Below are positions 23,187-35,328 of a stretch of DNA of 64,000 nucleotides, piece by piece. Origin of the DNA: Fomes fomentarius (taxonomy: Eukaryota > Basidiomycota > Agaricomycetes > Polyporales > Polyporaceae). Position 1 is the stretch's first letter; every line of letters starts with the position of its first letter. Made by a program: the position numbers and the translations under genes. The stretch covers positions 558,001-622,000 of the forward strand of contig JABYQN010000007.1 in assembly GCA_022606135.1 (NCBI GenBank), read 5' to 3'. The notes beneath the pieces were generated by a model. That model was not told where the DNA came from, made no database searches, and saw nothing but the letters and a program-made list of their open reading frames with translations.

Positions 23187-23763
23187 AGTGCATGTCGCAT
23201 ACATATGCGCATGTGCAAGTGAACTATATGGTCTCGAGCACAGCAGTTATGATCAGCTCCCTATTTATGTGTGATTCGTGGGCATGTTGTCCGTAACATT
23301 GTATAACTCCCCGCTCTATGCAGGTTTCCAGAGATGTTGAGTGCCTACAAGTCTCACCAGACTTGGGTGCGCGTTCAGGAAGACGTGGATGACTTCGCCA
23401 ACGTGCGTACGCAGGAGCGGGAATGGACTACGAAGCACTGTCATGGGATTAAACAGAAGACGCAGAACGCGGAAGCAATCCGCGTCAAGGGAGCCGAATT
23501 CGTGGCTACTGCTTCCAGATAGCGCAAGCTGACGGTTATGGATCTCAACGGCGTAGCTTGCGTCAGGAAGAGCGTCGATGTACTCTCTCTGTCACACTAC
23601 GCGGTCACATGATGATGTTTTACACCCAGAAGATTAGACATGTTACACAGCCGACGCGTTTCTGGAGGCGCTCGCCCTTCGTCATTCGCGCTCGCTGGCA
23701 CCTTGAAGTCCCAACATTCATCAGCCTTCACCTTCGTGTCTAAAACCCACAGCTCTCGAGCAT
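23187..23763. other. Spacer before F-box copy 2
   Basis: No gene was recognised. Two overlapping plus-strand frames at 23334-23532 lack motifs; one contains VQEDVDDFANVRTQEREW, which vaguely recalls the C-terminal segment of the F-box genes and may be a relic. Confidence 0.35.
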
Positions 23764-25838
23764 ATGCCAGAAGTCCATCCCTTTCCCCTTGAAGTGTTCC
23801 AAGAATTATGCGAATGGCTCATTCATGGCCAGCCATCGACCGCAACAATGTCCGAGTTGATGGAGCACGCTGGTGAGGGAGTACGGACAGTTGCTACCCT
23901 TGCAAGGACCTCCAGGGCTTTCTACGAACCGTGTATCAACGCGTTGTGGCATACCATCCCAAGTGTGGCTCTTCTCTTTTACACCATGCCTCAAGAGAGT
24001 TATCAGAGGGCACGAGCGAGGGGTCATCTAACGTGGAGAATGTTCGTGAGTACAGTCCCCCTAGGCGGTCTGCTTCTGCTGGTGACTTATGTAGGCAAGC
24101 ATAGTACTTCAAGACCCCCCTGCAAGAACTCGACTTCACCCGCTTCCGCTTCTACGCCGCCCGCGTGAGGGTACTCAAGACAGGAGTTGCTTGCGAGCAC
24201 CTCCCCCTCCGTACGCGACGCTTCTTCATCCATTCACAAGCGCTGCGCAAACTAGAGGCCTACTTTGAGGCGCAAGGCTGGCGGATTCTCCCCCACCTGC
24301 GCCAGCTCGAACACTTCCTGGCACCCACTTTGGCATACCCCACCTTACGTAGTGTTCCCTTCCTCTGCAATCCTGGTCTCCGCAGCTTTCATGTCAGGAC
24401 ATATATGTCTCCAGACGACTTTGCTTCAGAGTACAACGGACACCCTCAGCCCGAAGAGCACCAGGATTTTGAGGAACACGTCACATTCATGTTGGCGAGG
24501 CTGAAAGCACTGTGTCCGAAGCTCCGCGAGTTCACCCTGGCCGTGATTCCAAGCAGCGTCCCGATCGTCAACGCGACTATGGACGCCTGTCTCAGCTTCA
24601 AGCACCTCACGGAATTCTGCTGTGGAGAAACGACGCTCCCGATCACCTTCAAGGCCTTCACACACCTCGCCCTCCTGCCGAATCTGCAGGTGCTCAGATT
24701 CGCGTCGGACCGCACCTACTGGACATTCGACGACTTCTGGCTGCTCGACCACAAGCCCAAGTCCAAGATCTTCCCTGCACTTCGTGACATAGGCATGATC
24801 GTGCTCACAATCGACTTGCCGCTCAAGATTCTGCCTTACATCTCTTCCCGCCAGCTAAAGCGCATCGAGGTGAAGGTGATGCGCGACGTCCCACGCAACC
24901 AGATCAATCCGCTTTTCTCCACCATCCTAGCCCTCAAGGGATACACGTCGATCGACCACATACACATGATGTTCGACGTCGTCCGCAGCGATGGCGACAA
25001 GAACCTGCCCCCAGATCCGATCTGCGAAAAGACCCTCCTACCCCTCCTCGCCTTGCCCCAACTCTCGCGTCTCGAACTCGACATCTTGTGTCCCTGGGAC
25101 ATCGACGATGCCTTCCTCGTGCGCATGTCGCTCGCCTGGCCCGAGTTGACCGTGCTCGAGCTCGGTATCCACCGGCCCTGGCAGCCAGAGAACCTGGACG
25201 ACGACACGCGGCCGATTCCGCGCGTGACCTTCCACGGTCTCATCGCGCTCTCGCGCGTGTGCCCGAATCTGCAGACGCTCGGCGTCGAGTGGGCGCCGGA
25301 CGTGCGGGACACGCATCGGCGCAACATGGGGTGCACGGTGCCGAACGTGTTCACGCGCCTGAGCGCGCTCCAGCAGCTCCGCGTCGGCTTCTCGCGCATC
25401 AGGGCGGGCGAGGAGATGGGCGTCGCGGGCCTGCTGTCGAACATGTTCCCGCAGCTGCGCGAGGTCGAGAGCTACTGGCGCACGCTGTATTGCATCGAGC
25501 TTGACGAGCGGGAGACGCGGATCGAACGGGGGGAGGAGGTCGCGCCGGACGAGGGGCGGTTGGAGCGCTGGGCGACGTACGAGAGGAAGGCGGAGAAGTG
25601 GAGGACGGTGGAGGAGATGTTGCCGGAGCTTGTGCTGATTCGAGAGCAGGAGCGGGCGTGGAATGAGGAGCACGGGGTGTACGAGAAGGCGGCGGATGAG
25701 ATAGTGAGGATGCTGGGGAAGTTTGTGGATGGGGAGGGGGACGGCGTTCGGGATTTGGAGGGTACGGTCGAGCACAAGCTCGCGGTATTTACAGCGATGG
25801 AGGGTGTATCCGTATTAACTAATAGACCATGGGTATAG
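23764..25838 (+). CDS. F-box/LRR-like protein (intact copy 2)
   Basis: Exons 23764-24045 and 24105-25838 join in phase 0 and give 671 residues. The N-terminus PFPLEVFQELCEWLI is F-box-like, followed by LARTSRAFYEPCINALWHT. After the intron, LDFTRFRFYAARVRVLK matches the same position in copies 1 and 3. Leucine-rich repeats follow, such as LPQLSRLELDI, MSLAWPELTVLELG and VCPNLQTLGVEW. The C-terminal LPELVLIREQERAWNEEHG is the family signature tail. The acceptor at 24104 was chosen over an earlier AG because only it restores the conserved frame. It is a candidate SCF adaptor with unknown target. It is longer than copy 1, with an extended Glu/Arg-rich C-terminus. Confidence 0.8.
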
Positions 25839-28749
25839 TACATATCGTACATATCGTAGTGGAGTACATCTAATACTCAGCGGGAGAATCTAATGACACT
25901 TCTTGGACCATCAGTACTGCGGAGCGATGGTCACCCCCAGGACAAGGGTCAAAGCTGGAGTCTAGTCCGGAGGCAAGACGAGAGAACACTATCGATGATC
26001 CATCTGCCTTGCGCGTAAAGATAGCCACTGGCAGATGCTGTAAAGTGTCAGCCAAAACCTGCAGTGCAAGCACCACTCTCGACGACCCTGCGACTCGTAT
26101 CGCGAACCTTGTTACCAAGATCCGCAAAGAAGACGTGTCTGGAAAAGTATATTTGCAGGGACGCGACAGATATAGATGATAGATTGACATACTCGCCCTT
26201 CGCGGGAGCGGTGTGTCATACCAAATCACCCTCCAGGCAGATGAGGTCAAAGCTACATTCCCAAAAGATGACTTGCCTTATCTCGTCTGACGTTCATCTC
26301 CGTAGTCTTGCGCTCTAAGGAAGCAGAGATTGTGCAGGTTCTCTGGGAGGTGCCGAGGTGCGGCAGGGCGAAGCACGATACACGCAGTTCAGGCTTGCAC
26401 GTGAAGAACCCTGTACAGCGTTAATGCCACGTTCGACAAAAGCCTTACTCGTTGTGCAAATCGTCACTCCAGACTATTACTCGAAGGCGCGATTCGAAGT
26501 GGCGACGCCTGGTCCTTGACGCATAGAAAGGTCAGTATGTCACGAAGCTGGGTCTAGGTTGTACGTTCGGGGAGGGCATCGCGCTCACCTTCACGCAAAG
26601 AAGGCATGCAGTGACACCGACCAGTGGGCTGATTAAACGGGTTGCCACCGTCTACACCCCTTTTGTATGTTCTGTCAATGTTGTCATTGTAACTTGTTCG
26701 GCCAAGAATGCCAAGGCATACCTTCGTTTGACACACACTAGGGGAACCGAATGGAGACAGTACTAGACAAACACGAGCTTTTCATGCGTGCTTCCCATGG
26801 AAGGAAGTCAATTACACCGTGTTTTGAGTTCTGCGGCACCGCAGCAGCAGGACCAACCTCGGCACATGCTCTGCGAAGGGCCGAGGCTGCGAACCCGTAT
26901 ACTCGATTTACATGAATGATGTTTCCCCGAAGGAGATCCTGCGTGCGTACGGATTTGTGTATCCACGGGAGGAGGGCTAATGTCCGCGGCGGAGTGGCGA
27001 TAACAGTCAATGGTACTCTCGGGACGTCAGGGCCGTCCCTTGATCGACATTTTCATGCTATGGCCTGAACAAACCCTGTATCAGTGTCGTGGTTGTTGGT
27101 CGCGGGATGGCAGCGAAAAGGTGTGGAAGGGCGTCTACTCTTGCGTTTGAAAAGTTGCATCGATCGATGTCAGCCTGAATTTACGCTCCAGCTCGTTGCA
27201 AAGTGTCGTGAAATCATAGTGAGTGTCAGACTTTTGAGGACAAGCAATGTCTGTTCCTGTACCTGATACGGTTCAGTCCGCGTGGAGAGCATTAACGAGA
27301 AGACATCAACACGACTTCGGATGCACGCACCCCGCACATGTTGCAACTACACACGGAGTCTAACGCACTGCCATTCGCGGAGCCAACGCGCAAGAAGTCA
27401 TGAGGGTCTGCGAGTTTCGACGCGACAAGGGTCTCCGACGGAACAAGCTTGAAAAGAAGACGCCGTTGCCGAATGCTTGGTTCGTTGCGGGGTCAGAGAC
27501 CTGGAGATAAGGCGTAGCTGTTTGTCAGATGGTTACTTGCGGTTACCTCGTGGCGTTCGGGGGCGTTTGAGATTACGGCACCGAGACTTACAGGGTGCCA
27601 AGTGTGTCGAGACATGCTCGAGCTCCGACGGTCGTCTGGCAGCGTATAGAGGCACACAGGAAACTGCATGCATTCCGAAGAACCGTGTGTGCGCCAAACG
27701 CAGTCGGTGACATGGTGAAGGCCGCGATGAAAGGCATGAACCGTGCTTCCGACGCTCATAAGTAGCTCCAAGATACCGCGGGTCGAGGCCGGAAGCTTGA
27801 AGGCCTGACCACCAGCACTGTCCGGCGTTCGACTCGACGAACTTCCAAGGTGGATATGCGGGGCTGAAACGCTGACCAGAACAGCGGATGACTAGCGGGC
27901 TCACCAAGCCTTCCCACAAGGTGACATGTGCGGCGCTCTTGTCCAATCCTGTCGCACAGAGGGCGGGGCCCCGAGCACGACGTACCCTTCGCCCCATACG
28001 CGTGTCTGGCGTGTGATCACTATACGAGGCGGCTGTCAGACCGGTTCCCATGTATGCATTTGGACGGAGCGCTGTGGTCGCAAACTGTTCTTGGAGACAG
28101 TGCGGGAAAAGTTGTTGAAGCAGCAAAAGCGAAATGAATCGTCGAGACTAGAGGTGGTTAGGGCTGCGAGAGAGAGGTTGCGGAAGGTTATACGGGATTG
28201 GGGGCGTCGTAGAGCGATCGGGTGGGTGATCTTTGGTCAGCCCTGTGTCACTGTCAGCCGCGCGGGTCTCTCCTTCCCGTCTGGTAATTTGGGAGGACCC
28301 TGGCCGGAGCGCCTGCGCCTGCAAGGCCTATGGCGAGCACCTCTCATAAAAACCTTTCTCCGTGTTCATGCACACCATCTCGCGCCTGGCCTCTCGACGC
28401 GTTGCTATCCTTTGTCGTCGTCGCTCAAAACGCCGAGCAGGAACGAAGTCTGCGGTCTCGTCTCGGTGCAACAGGCTCACCCGCAATTGCTCGATCGGCT
28501 GGGCATTCCGCGCCGCTCGGCACTCCAGCCTTCTTGAGAGGCTTATGTCCAGTACCGAAGCCAGGGCCCAGCGTTATCTTCTCCACTACCCCCCATCACC
28601 AGCGCCGACGTTTTCACGACATCCCACGTTTACGACCCAGTGCACGACCTTGCCTCGCCTACAACGTTCTTTCAAGCCTCTCGAGTAGCTTGAAGTGCGC
28701 GACAGACCTCAGGAATACTTGGGAGACGGACATCTCGTAGCATACAACC
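25839..28749. other. Gene-poor region of 2.9 kb
   Basis: I find no recognisable protein, tRNA or clear repeat. The longest frames (27533-28126 minus and 27926-28537 plus) overlap each other and have no motif. A minus-strand frame at 25870-26250 reads VVLALQVLADTLQHLPV and looks protein-like, but I cannot identify or delimit it. The last 350 bases are pyrimidine-rich and probably are the leader of the antiporter gene. Confidence 0.4.
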
Positions 28750-31700
28750 ATGAGGTTCCATCCGGTGAGTTCACCACCTCCTCTCGGCTCTCTAGGCAGC
28801 CTTGACATTCTCTCAGTTTGAGGTCTCGATCCCTCACATCGTCTATGCAGCTCTCGGCGGTTTCATCGTCTTGGTGCGTAGTCTCCTCCACTCTGGTTCA
28901 CAGATGGATCGGCTCATCGGTACCGGCAGTTTGGCATGTTCTCGCTCTTCATACGAGAGAAGGTGCGTCGCGTCAACATCCCCGAGTTCCCGCTTTGTTC
29001 TCACCCGCATCTAGCTGTACATTGGAGAAGCCATCTGGGCGTTCGTCTTTGGTGTGGTCATAGGTGAGTAGCGCTTGTTTCACTGTTAGGTTTAGGAAGT
29101 CGCGCTCACTCTTATTAGGACCCTACGGCGCGAATATATTCAACCCCAGGGCCTGGGGCGGCGGTGACCACCAAGTTACGAACACCATCACGCTGGAGGT
29201 TACGCGAGTCGTCCTCGCCATCGGTGTCTTCGCCATCGGCGTAGAGCTTCCTAAAGCATACATGCAGAAGCATTGGAGGAGTTTGCTCTTCCTGCTCGGC
29301 CCCGTCATGACATGGGTACGTCCATGCGTTCTTCCGACTTACCCTTGTCCGCAAATCCTGAATTCGTCTTCCCAGGGCTGGTTCGTGTCTGGCGGGCTGA
29401 TATATGCGTTAATCCCCGGCCTCAACTTCCTTTCTTCCCTAGTTATTGCCGCTTGCCTCACTCCAACCGATCCTATCCTTGCCGCGGCAGTAGTCGGCGG
29501 TAAATATGCGGACAAGCACGTTCCTGCACATCTTCGACACCTCCTCGCAGCGGAGAGTGGTTGTAACGATGGAGCCGCATTCCCCTTCCTCTTCATCGCA
29601 CTTTATCTCATCACTGACCCGTCGACCGGAAAAGCCATCTCCGACTGGTTCCTCCTACTTTGGCTTTGTACGTCATACTCCGTGCTCATTTTGCTTGTAA
29701 ACGTGACAGTACTAATCTCCCACTATATCCCGTACGTAAATAACAGACCAAGTCGTCATGGGCGTTGTCTTTGGCGCATTGCTGGGCTTTGCCTTCCGAT
29801 ACCTTATGAAGTTTTGCGAACGCAAGGATCTCATCGACCGACAGTCCTACGTTGCGCAGTACGTCTCGCTTGCGATGCTCACGATCGGCGCCACCACGCT
29901 TCTCGGCTCGGACGACCTTCTCGCTGCGTTCTCCTGCGGCACCGCGTTTGCCTGGGACGGTTTCTTCAACAAGCAGACGGAAGAGTCCGTGTTTTCTTCC
30001 GTCATCGATTTGCTATTCAATATCGCCGCCTTCGTCTTTGTTGGCGCATGGATGCCATTCAGCGACTTCGCCAATGAGGAACTTACGCTCTCTGTGTGGC
30101 GTCTTCTGGTGATCGCAATACTTGTTATGCTTTTGCGTCGACTTCCCATAGTCATCGCGCTGTACAGATGGATTCCGGATATCAAGACTTTCCGCGAGGC
30201 AATCTTTAGTGGTCATTTCGGACCTATGGGCGTAGGTGCGTCGTTGGCCAAGTTCGTGTTTGATTGTGTTATGTGCTAATGCGCGCTTTCCATCTTCAGG
30301 TGCCGTCTTCATATGCACACTCGCGGCCGAACAGCTCCCACATCCCGAAAGTCCTCCGGAGGGTCAGGAGCAATTACTCGCCGCAGCAATCCAGCCCGTT
30401 GTCGCCTTCATGGTGCTCGTCTCCATCGCAGTGCATGGACTGTCCATTCCATTCTTCACTTTCGGTCGTCGGGTGCACTCCGTGGGACGTACATGGTCCA
30501 GACACGACACGTTCGGTACCCTCGGGTCGCGCCGCCGTTCGGTCCTACCCGAGTGGACGACGCAGATCACTCACGTGCAGGACGGGCAGGAGATTGTCAT
30601 CAACCGCGACGGTGAGGGGCACGAGGGCAGTGTCACTCCTGTGGAAGGTAGCTCGTCGCAGGACGAGAAGCACGTGGATGAGCCGCGAGACCTGGGCGAG
30701 CATCATGCAGGGAATCCACCTGATGGCATGGAGGTAATGGCGGAATGGAAGGAGGGCCCGGATAAGGTCATTGAGCGGCGCGAAGGCCCTGGTAGCGAGG
30801 TATGTAGCATACCACTCCCAGGTTATTCTGGACGACCGCTGATCATGCTCCCTTGCTGTTTATAGGTCGAAGTCGAGGTACAACGGAACGCTTATGGACC
30901 CGATGAAACGACGACACACACGCTGAAGGTCGCTGGGGACGCGTCACATCGCATCGTGGACGACATCCGCCACAAGATGCGTCATGCCCCTGAGGAGCTC
31001 GACAAGGTGCTGAACCAGACGGGGCAGGGCATCAAGCACGAAGCTCATGAGGTGGAGGAGCACATGAAGGAGGGTGGTGCTACAGCACTGCATGCACTTA
31101 GTCCACAGTCCTCGCGGTCGAAGCGCGATCAGGGCCAGGCTCAGGATGAAGATGAAGATGACGAGGGGTGGATGTCCGACCAGAGCGCAGGCGAACCCTC
31201 AGGAAATGGCGCGGCCGCTACGGGAGGGAAGTCCCGCGGGAAGTCGTCAAAGCTCAAGATACCTAAACCCAAATTCTCCGTAACCCGTCCCTCGGGCTCG
31301 CGCAACAAACGCACAGCGACGCGCCGCAGCATACTGGGCGAGCGCCCGCAGACCATCCATCGCTCGCAGAGCGAAGACTTGGGCGCACGCCGCGCGTCGA
31401 TCAATCTTAACGACAATGATGATAGCGGTCCGTCTGGTACGCAGACCCCGTCGGAGGAGACGAGAGGACGGAGCTCTGCGATGCGCTCTCCGCGTCCGTC
31501 CGCGCCCGGTACTGGGTCAGGGACCCACACGCCGACGTACGGTGTGCGCCCTACTCATCGACGCATCGACTCGATCCGCTCGGGAGCACCGAGCCGTGAG
31601 ATGTCGCCCACGCGATCGGTGCGCTTCGTCGAAGACGGCAAGGGAGTGTCGTCTCCGCGGGTCTTGTCCCCATCGTCGCCGGCATCCCCTGCGTTCCACA

Positions 31701-31852
31701 CTGTCCCCGGGACACCGCTGCAAACGACGAGCTCAGAAGGAGAGTGTCAGAGTCAGACGGAGAACGAGGGCCAGCCCGAGGATGAGTTCCCGAAGAATCA
31801 GGTTCGGTTCAGCTTGCCTGGGAGCCACGTGTACCAGGCAGGCAAACCGTGA
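28750..31852 (+). CDS. Plasma-membrane Na+/H+ antiporter, NHA1 type
   Basis: Nine exons (28750-28764, 28817-28873, 28930-28962, 29015-29063, 29119-29315, 29376-29667, 29747-30235, 30300-30799, 30866-31852) total 2619 bases, 872 residues. Early motifs are SIPHIVYAALGGFIVL and GPYGANIFNPRAWGG. The transport core includes CLTPTDPILAAAVVGG and the ion-binding ESGCNDGAAFPFLFIALYL with its Asn-Asp pair, then LLGSDDLLAAFSCGTAFAWDG. About 12-13 membrane helices end near HGLSIPFFTFGRRV. The remaining C-terminal half is a long charged and Ser-rich cytoplasmic tail, typical of fungal Nha1 proteins. The family exports Na+ or K+ in exchange for protons. Exon 1 codes only five residues, so the start depends on the splice model, which keeps frame throughout. 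Confidence 0.92.
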
Positions 31853-32601
31853 GCGGAAGATGAAGAGCGGTAGAGAGACGCGTTGGACGTGTTGGAGCAG
31901 CATGTTGGATGGTCGAAGTACTGTGAGTGGTTTGGGTGATGCTTTCGGATCCGGCGTGCCCTCGGAGAAGGGTGAAATTTGGCCTTTGGGTTGGCTGCGA
32001 CTGGAATTGCATAGATGTCGGACGATGTGCGGGTGCCATCGCGGATGCTCGTTCTGCGCTTTGTGTAGAGTTTATACCACGACTGCGGCATGTTTTAATG
32101 ATCTTCCTTTACGTCTCGCCTCGTACAGCCCCGCTGTATTACCTAGCAGTTCTATACTCTTGTTTGCTGTCTCGTTTTGCGTTTTGCGTTTGTCTGTCTC
32201 AATGTACATGCTACGTCTCATGGCCACGTATGTCGTCATACGTACTGCACGTTATCTCTCACTTGCATCTGTCCCTGTATCGCATCGTCGCATTGGATAG
32301 CACTACGCGATGTTCGAAAGTACATTAGAGTGTCTGAGCTTGGAGTGCTGTGTAATTCTGTATAACAGGCAATTGCACATTTACATGTCTAGCACCTCAA
32401 TGCAGCGTGCTGGCAGCACTCTAAGCATGGTCACACCTCGCCAAGCCTGGGTGCCTTGTACGGACCTCCAACTCAACATCTGCGCAGATGGGCGTATACC
32501 ATATTACGCTCCAAGACTCTCAACGCTACACCATTTCCGTCGCCTTGGCCCACCCGCCACCACCATTCCCATGCGCCCGTCCACTGATCGCAGCCTCTCC
32601 C
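31853..32601. other. Convergent 3' spacer
   Basis: This is the tail-to-tail region between the antiporter and the FAD oxidoreductase. It holds their 3' untranslated regions and nothing else that I recognise. Confidence 0.5.
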
Positions 32602-34914
32602 TCACGTCCGCGCACGCTTGGTATTACCGTAATCACGCCCACCGGAATCGAGATGGCTGAGGTCCACCCCGAGTGCACCAACGAACGTGCGCAGCAGCGC
32701 CAAGCCAAAGGCGAACACGGACCCGAGGACGTACGCTGCGCCGGAGGCCTCGAAGAGCACGAACGCACGGGCGAGGTGCACCGCGGCGCGGTCGGGCGTG
32801 CGGTCGGCGGGGACTATCTTGAACGGGAGCTTCGGGTTGGCGTAGATCGCGTCTGGGTCTGCGGCTGAGCCAGAGCCTGAGCCAGAGCCAGAGCCAGACT
32901 GGGATTTGGTGGAGGAAGAGGGGGAGGGAGCGATGAGGGCGGCGGCGGCGCGGAGCCCGGACGAGAAGCCGTCTTCGTGGAAGCCGTATTTTGTCCATGC
33001 GCCGGCGTAGGAGATTCCGCGCGTGCGTTGGATGGTGGGGAGTTCATCTTGCGCGCGGATCGCCTGTGGAGGAAGGGAATATGGTTAGTTGATGTGCTTG
33101 TGATTCGATTCAATGTTGGTGGTGGGAGCGTGGAAATGACGTACTTCGTCGCTGAGGATGGGATGGTCGTATTTGTAATGACCGAATGTGAGGGCGGGTT
33201 TGGGGTCGAATGGCGGGTTGAGGGTGACGAGGACCGGGCCGTGCGCATCCATGGAGAGGTGTTGGAGCTCGTTCATCCAGTCTAGAGGAAGGGGGTGAGC
33301 GATGACTCCGAGCCGGCAAATACAATGTAGAACACATATGTACTACTCACATGTCCTGTAAGGTATATCAGTGCTGTACCGGAAGGGAAGAGTACGATAA
33401 CGATACTCACAGAGAAACCTGGTTCACATTGGGAAGGTACTTCCCGGAGTCGTCTGTCACCGATTGCGTAAGGTAGTTCCAACAGGACCATGCTATACGC
33501 GACTTCGGCATGAGCTGAGCAAGTGAATATACATCAGTCTACGAGGGTGAGAGTAATTGTCGATGGGAGGGGCTGACTTGTTCGTCGCAGTGCAGGACGG
33601 CTTCATTCTTGTTCCACTTGAACGCTTCCAGAATCCGTGCTTCCTCGGCAGTCATACCGCCGCCGGCGTTCAGAATATTCACAGTCGTGTCTGTATGACA
33701 TGCGAGAATGACGTGGTCAAACTCCAAGGTCTCACCGGACGCCGTTGTCAGCTGGACTGGATGCGCCTGTCCAGGCTTGTTACCAGGTATGGACCTCAGA
33801 GACTTGATAGGCGTCGATAGGTGGAACTGAGAAGATGGTAGCGTAGAGAGAATTTTCTCTACATACGTTCGACTAGAAGGGACGGAGTAAGAAAAGTGAC
33901 ATAGGAATTGAAGAGGTAGGCAATGACCTGCCGCCACGGAGGGTTAGCCATTTTGGTTTGCCTGTGATCTGTAGCAGGTGATGATTGTGCATGAATTGTA
34001 TCTGATACGAGGCAGGTAGTAGACGGACGAGGTCAGCACGAATGCCAAACGAACATACTGAGGTTATGCCCACCAATGTATACGCCGGGAAATCGAGGGC
34101 GCATTTATCTGGCGGTGTACTCCAGATGGCGGCTGTCATCGGCTATACATAATACGGGTTAGCAGCGAAGTGAGACAGCGTATAAAACCCGCATACAATC
34201 AGGTAGTTATCACGGAACGAGTCCGAGTAGCCATTTTGCTTAAGGTATGTGCCGATGGACAACTCTTTGTCGGGGCCGCCTTGGCTTCCCATGTCAATGA
34301 GCAGCTTCTGCGCGTTGGCGTTGAAGCGCAGGACGTCATAGATCAAACGCCACATCTCAAGGTCCAGAAGTCGCGAAGGCTGACAGAAGACTGTGGAGAG
34401 GTTGTTTCCGGCCCATTCGAATGCGCCCAGGTTACGCGAGACTGCGAAGGTCATCTCCGTCGGGAGGATGCGTTCTGCCAGATCAGGATATATGTTCAGA
34501 AAGTTGATGAAGTTCGGGTAAGTGCTGGGATTGAAGACAATCTAAAAGACCCCAGTTATGAGCTGTTCAGGAGTCACTTCTCCAGATTCAAGTATGACAC
34601 TCACGAAACCTCTACGAATTGAGTATAATTAGACGTTAGTATAGTGTACAAACATAATAAGTAGGATTAGGGTGCACTGACGTGTCTACATCTGTGGGCT
34701 CCTTGCCTGGCCGGTCATAAGTCACTGTGTTTGCATGCCCGCCAGGACGCGAGTCCGCCTCGAACAGATGGACTTCGTGGTCTGTGTGTTCGTTAAGCAG
34801 CTGGTTGACAACTCAAGTCAGTGAAACACTCGACACAAGTACAGTACAGTCTATGCAGCCTACCCAGGTAGCACCGAGGCCAGAAACCCCAGACCCAACG
34901 ACAGCAACTCTCAT
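32602..34914 (-). CDS. FAD-dependent oxidoreductase, COG2907-like, with microexons
   Basis: The start MRVAVVGSGVSGLGATWLL is a Rossmann GxGxxG motif, followed by HLFEADSRPGGHANTV, as in flavin amine-oxidase-type proteins. Splicing must then give VDTGFIVFNPSTYPNF, which requires a 7-base exon (34605-34611). Later motifs are HNHHLLQITGKPKWLTLRGG, then SRTYVEKI, VILACHTD, LTYWMNELQHL (needing a 5-base exon at 33351-33355), HPILSDEAIRAQDELPTIQ and YAGAWTKYGFHEDGF. The C-terminus has a Gly-Ser stretch and a hydrophobic segment near AYVLGSVFAFGLALL, which may anchor it. The protein is about 550 residues long. Bacterial relatives sit next to cyclopropane-fatty-acid-synthase genes and probably modify lipid chains. 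A CFA-like gene is at 60993. The exact reaction is unknown. Confidence 0.85.
33351..33355 (-). other. Five-base microexon of the FAD oxidoreductase
   Basis: GACAT lies between an acceptor (TTACAG) and a donor (GTGAGT). It is the only arrangement I found that joins QVSL to WMNELQ in frame and restores LTYWMN. Confidence 0.65.
34605..34611 (-). other. Seven-base microexon of the FAD oxidoreductase
   Basis: AGGTTTC lies between CGTAG and GTGAGT. It supplies the last base of a Thr codon plus Gly and Phe of the VDTGFIVFN motif, and it keeps frame on both sides. Confidence 0.7.
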
Positions 34915-35328
34915 AGCGTTGAATGATTCCGGTCACCTGAAAGCCGTATTGTTAAACACCGTGATGATGATGACGTGTCACATTCCACGCACGTTGTGAC
35001 TAAACAAGTATCCAGGCCCGTCTATGGCTCAAGTATAGAGTACGTGGAGTGTCGGTACAGTCGAAGAGGGAACGGAAGGAGGGGTTTGATGTGAACGTGT
35101 GCGGCCATGGCTGATGTGGTCGCATTGGGAACAGAAGCACGCCGGCGCCCTGCTAATGCACAATCCAATTTAGGTAATCACTGGATCCACTGCCTCAATC
35201 ACGGACCCTACACGGAACCATAAGCACTGTTTTACTATACATACACAATGAGGCAATAATTGACACGCTGCGCGACCCCATTGTATCATTACGGCAGTGG
35301 CTCAGTAAACCATCCTCACGTGGTCATG
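34915..35328. other. Promoter of the FAD gene and 3' side of the P450
   Basis: No gene was seen. The stretch separates the start of the oxidoreductase from the end of the P450, both on the minus strand. Confidence 0.5.

Noticed and set aside
14381..23763. A classical polyketide cluster around the DUF4243 genes
   Set aside because: No PKS, NRPS, terpene synthase or pathway regulator was found within the window, so a cluster cannot be claimed.
25870..26250. Minus-strand frame of 126 residues that looks somewhat protein-like
   Set aside because: I could not identify a family, start context or partner exons. It is left as part of the gene-poor region.
27533..28537. Overlapping frames of about 200 residues on both strands
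   Set aside because: They lie opposite each other, have no recognisable domain and no splice support. They are probably chance frames in GC-rich DNA.
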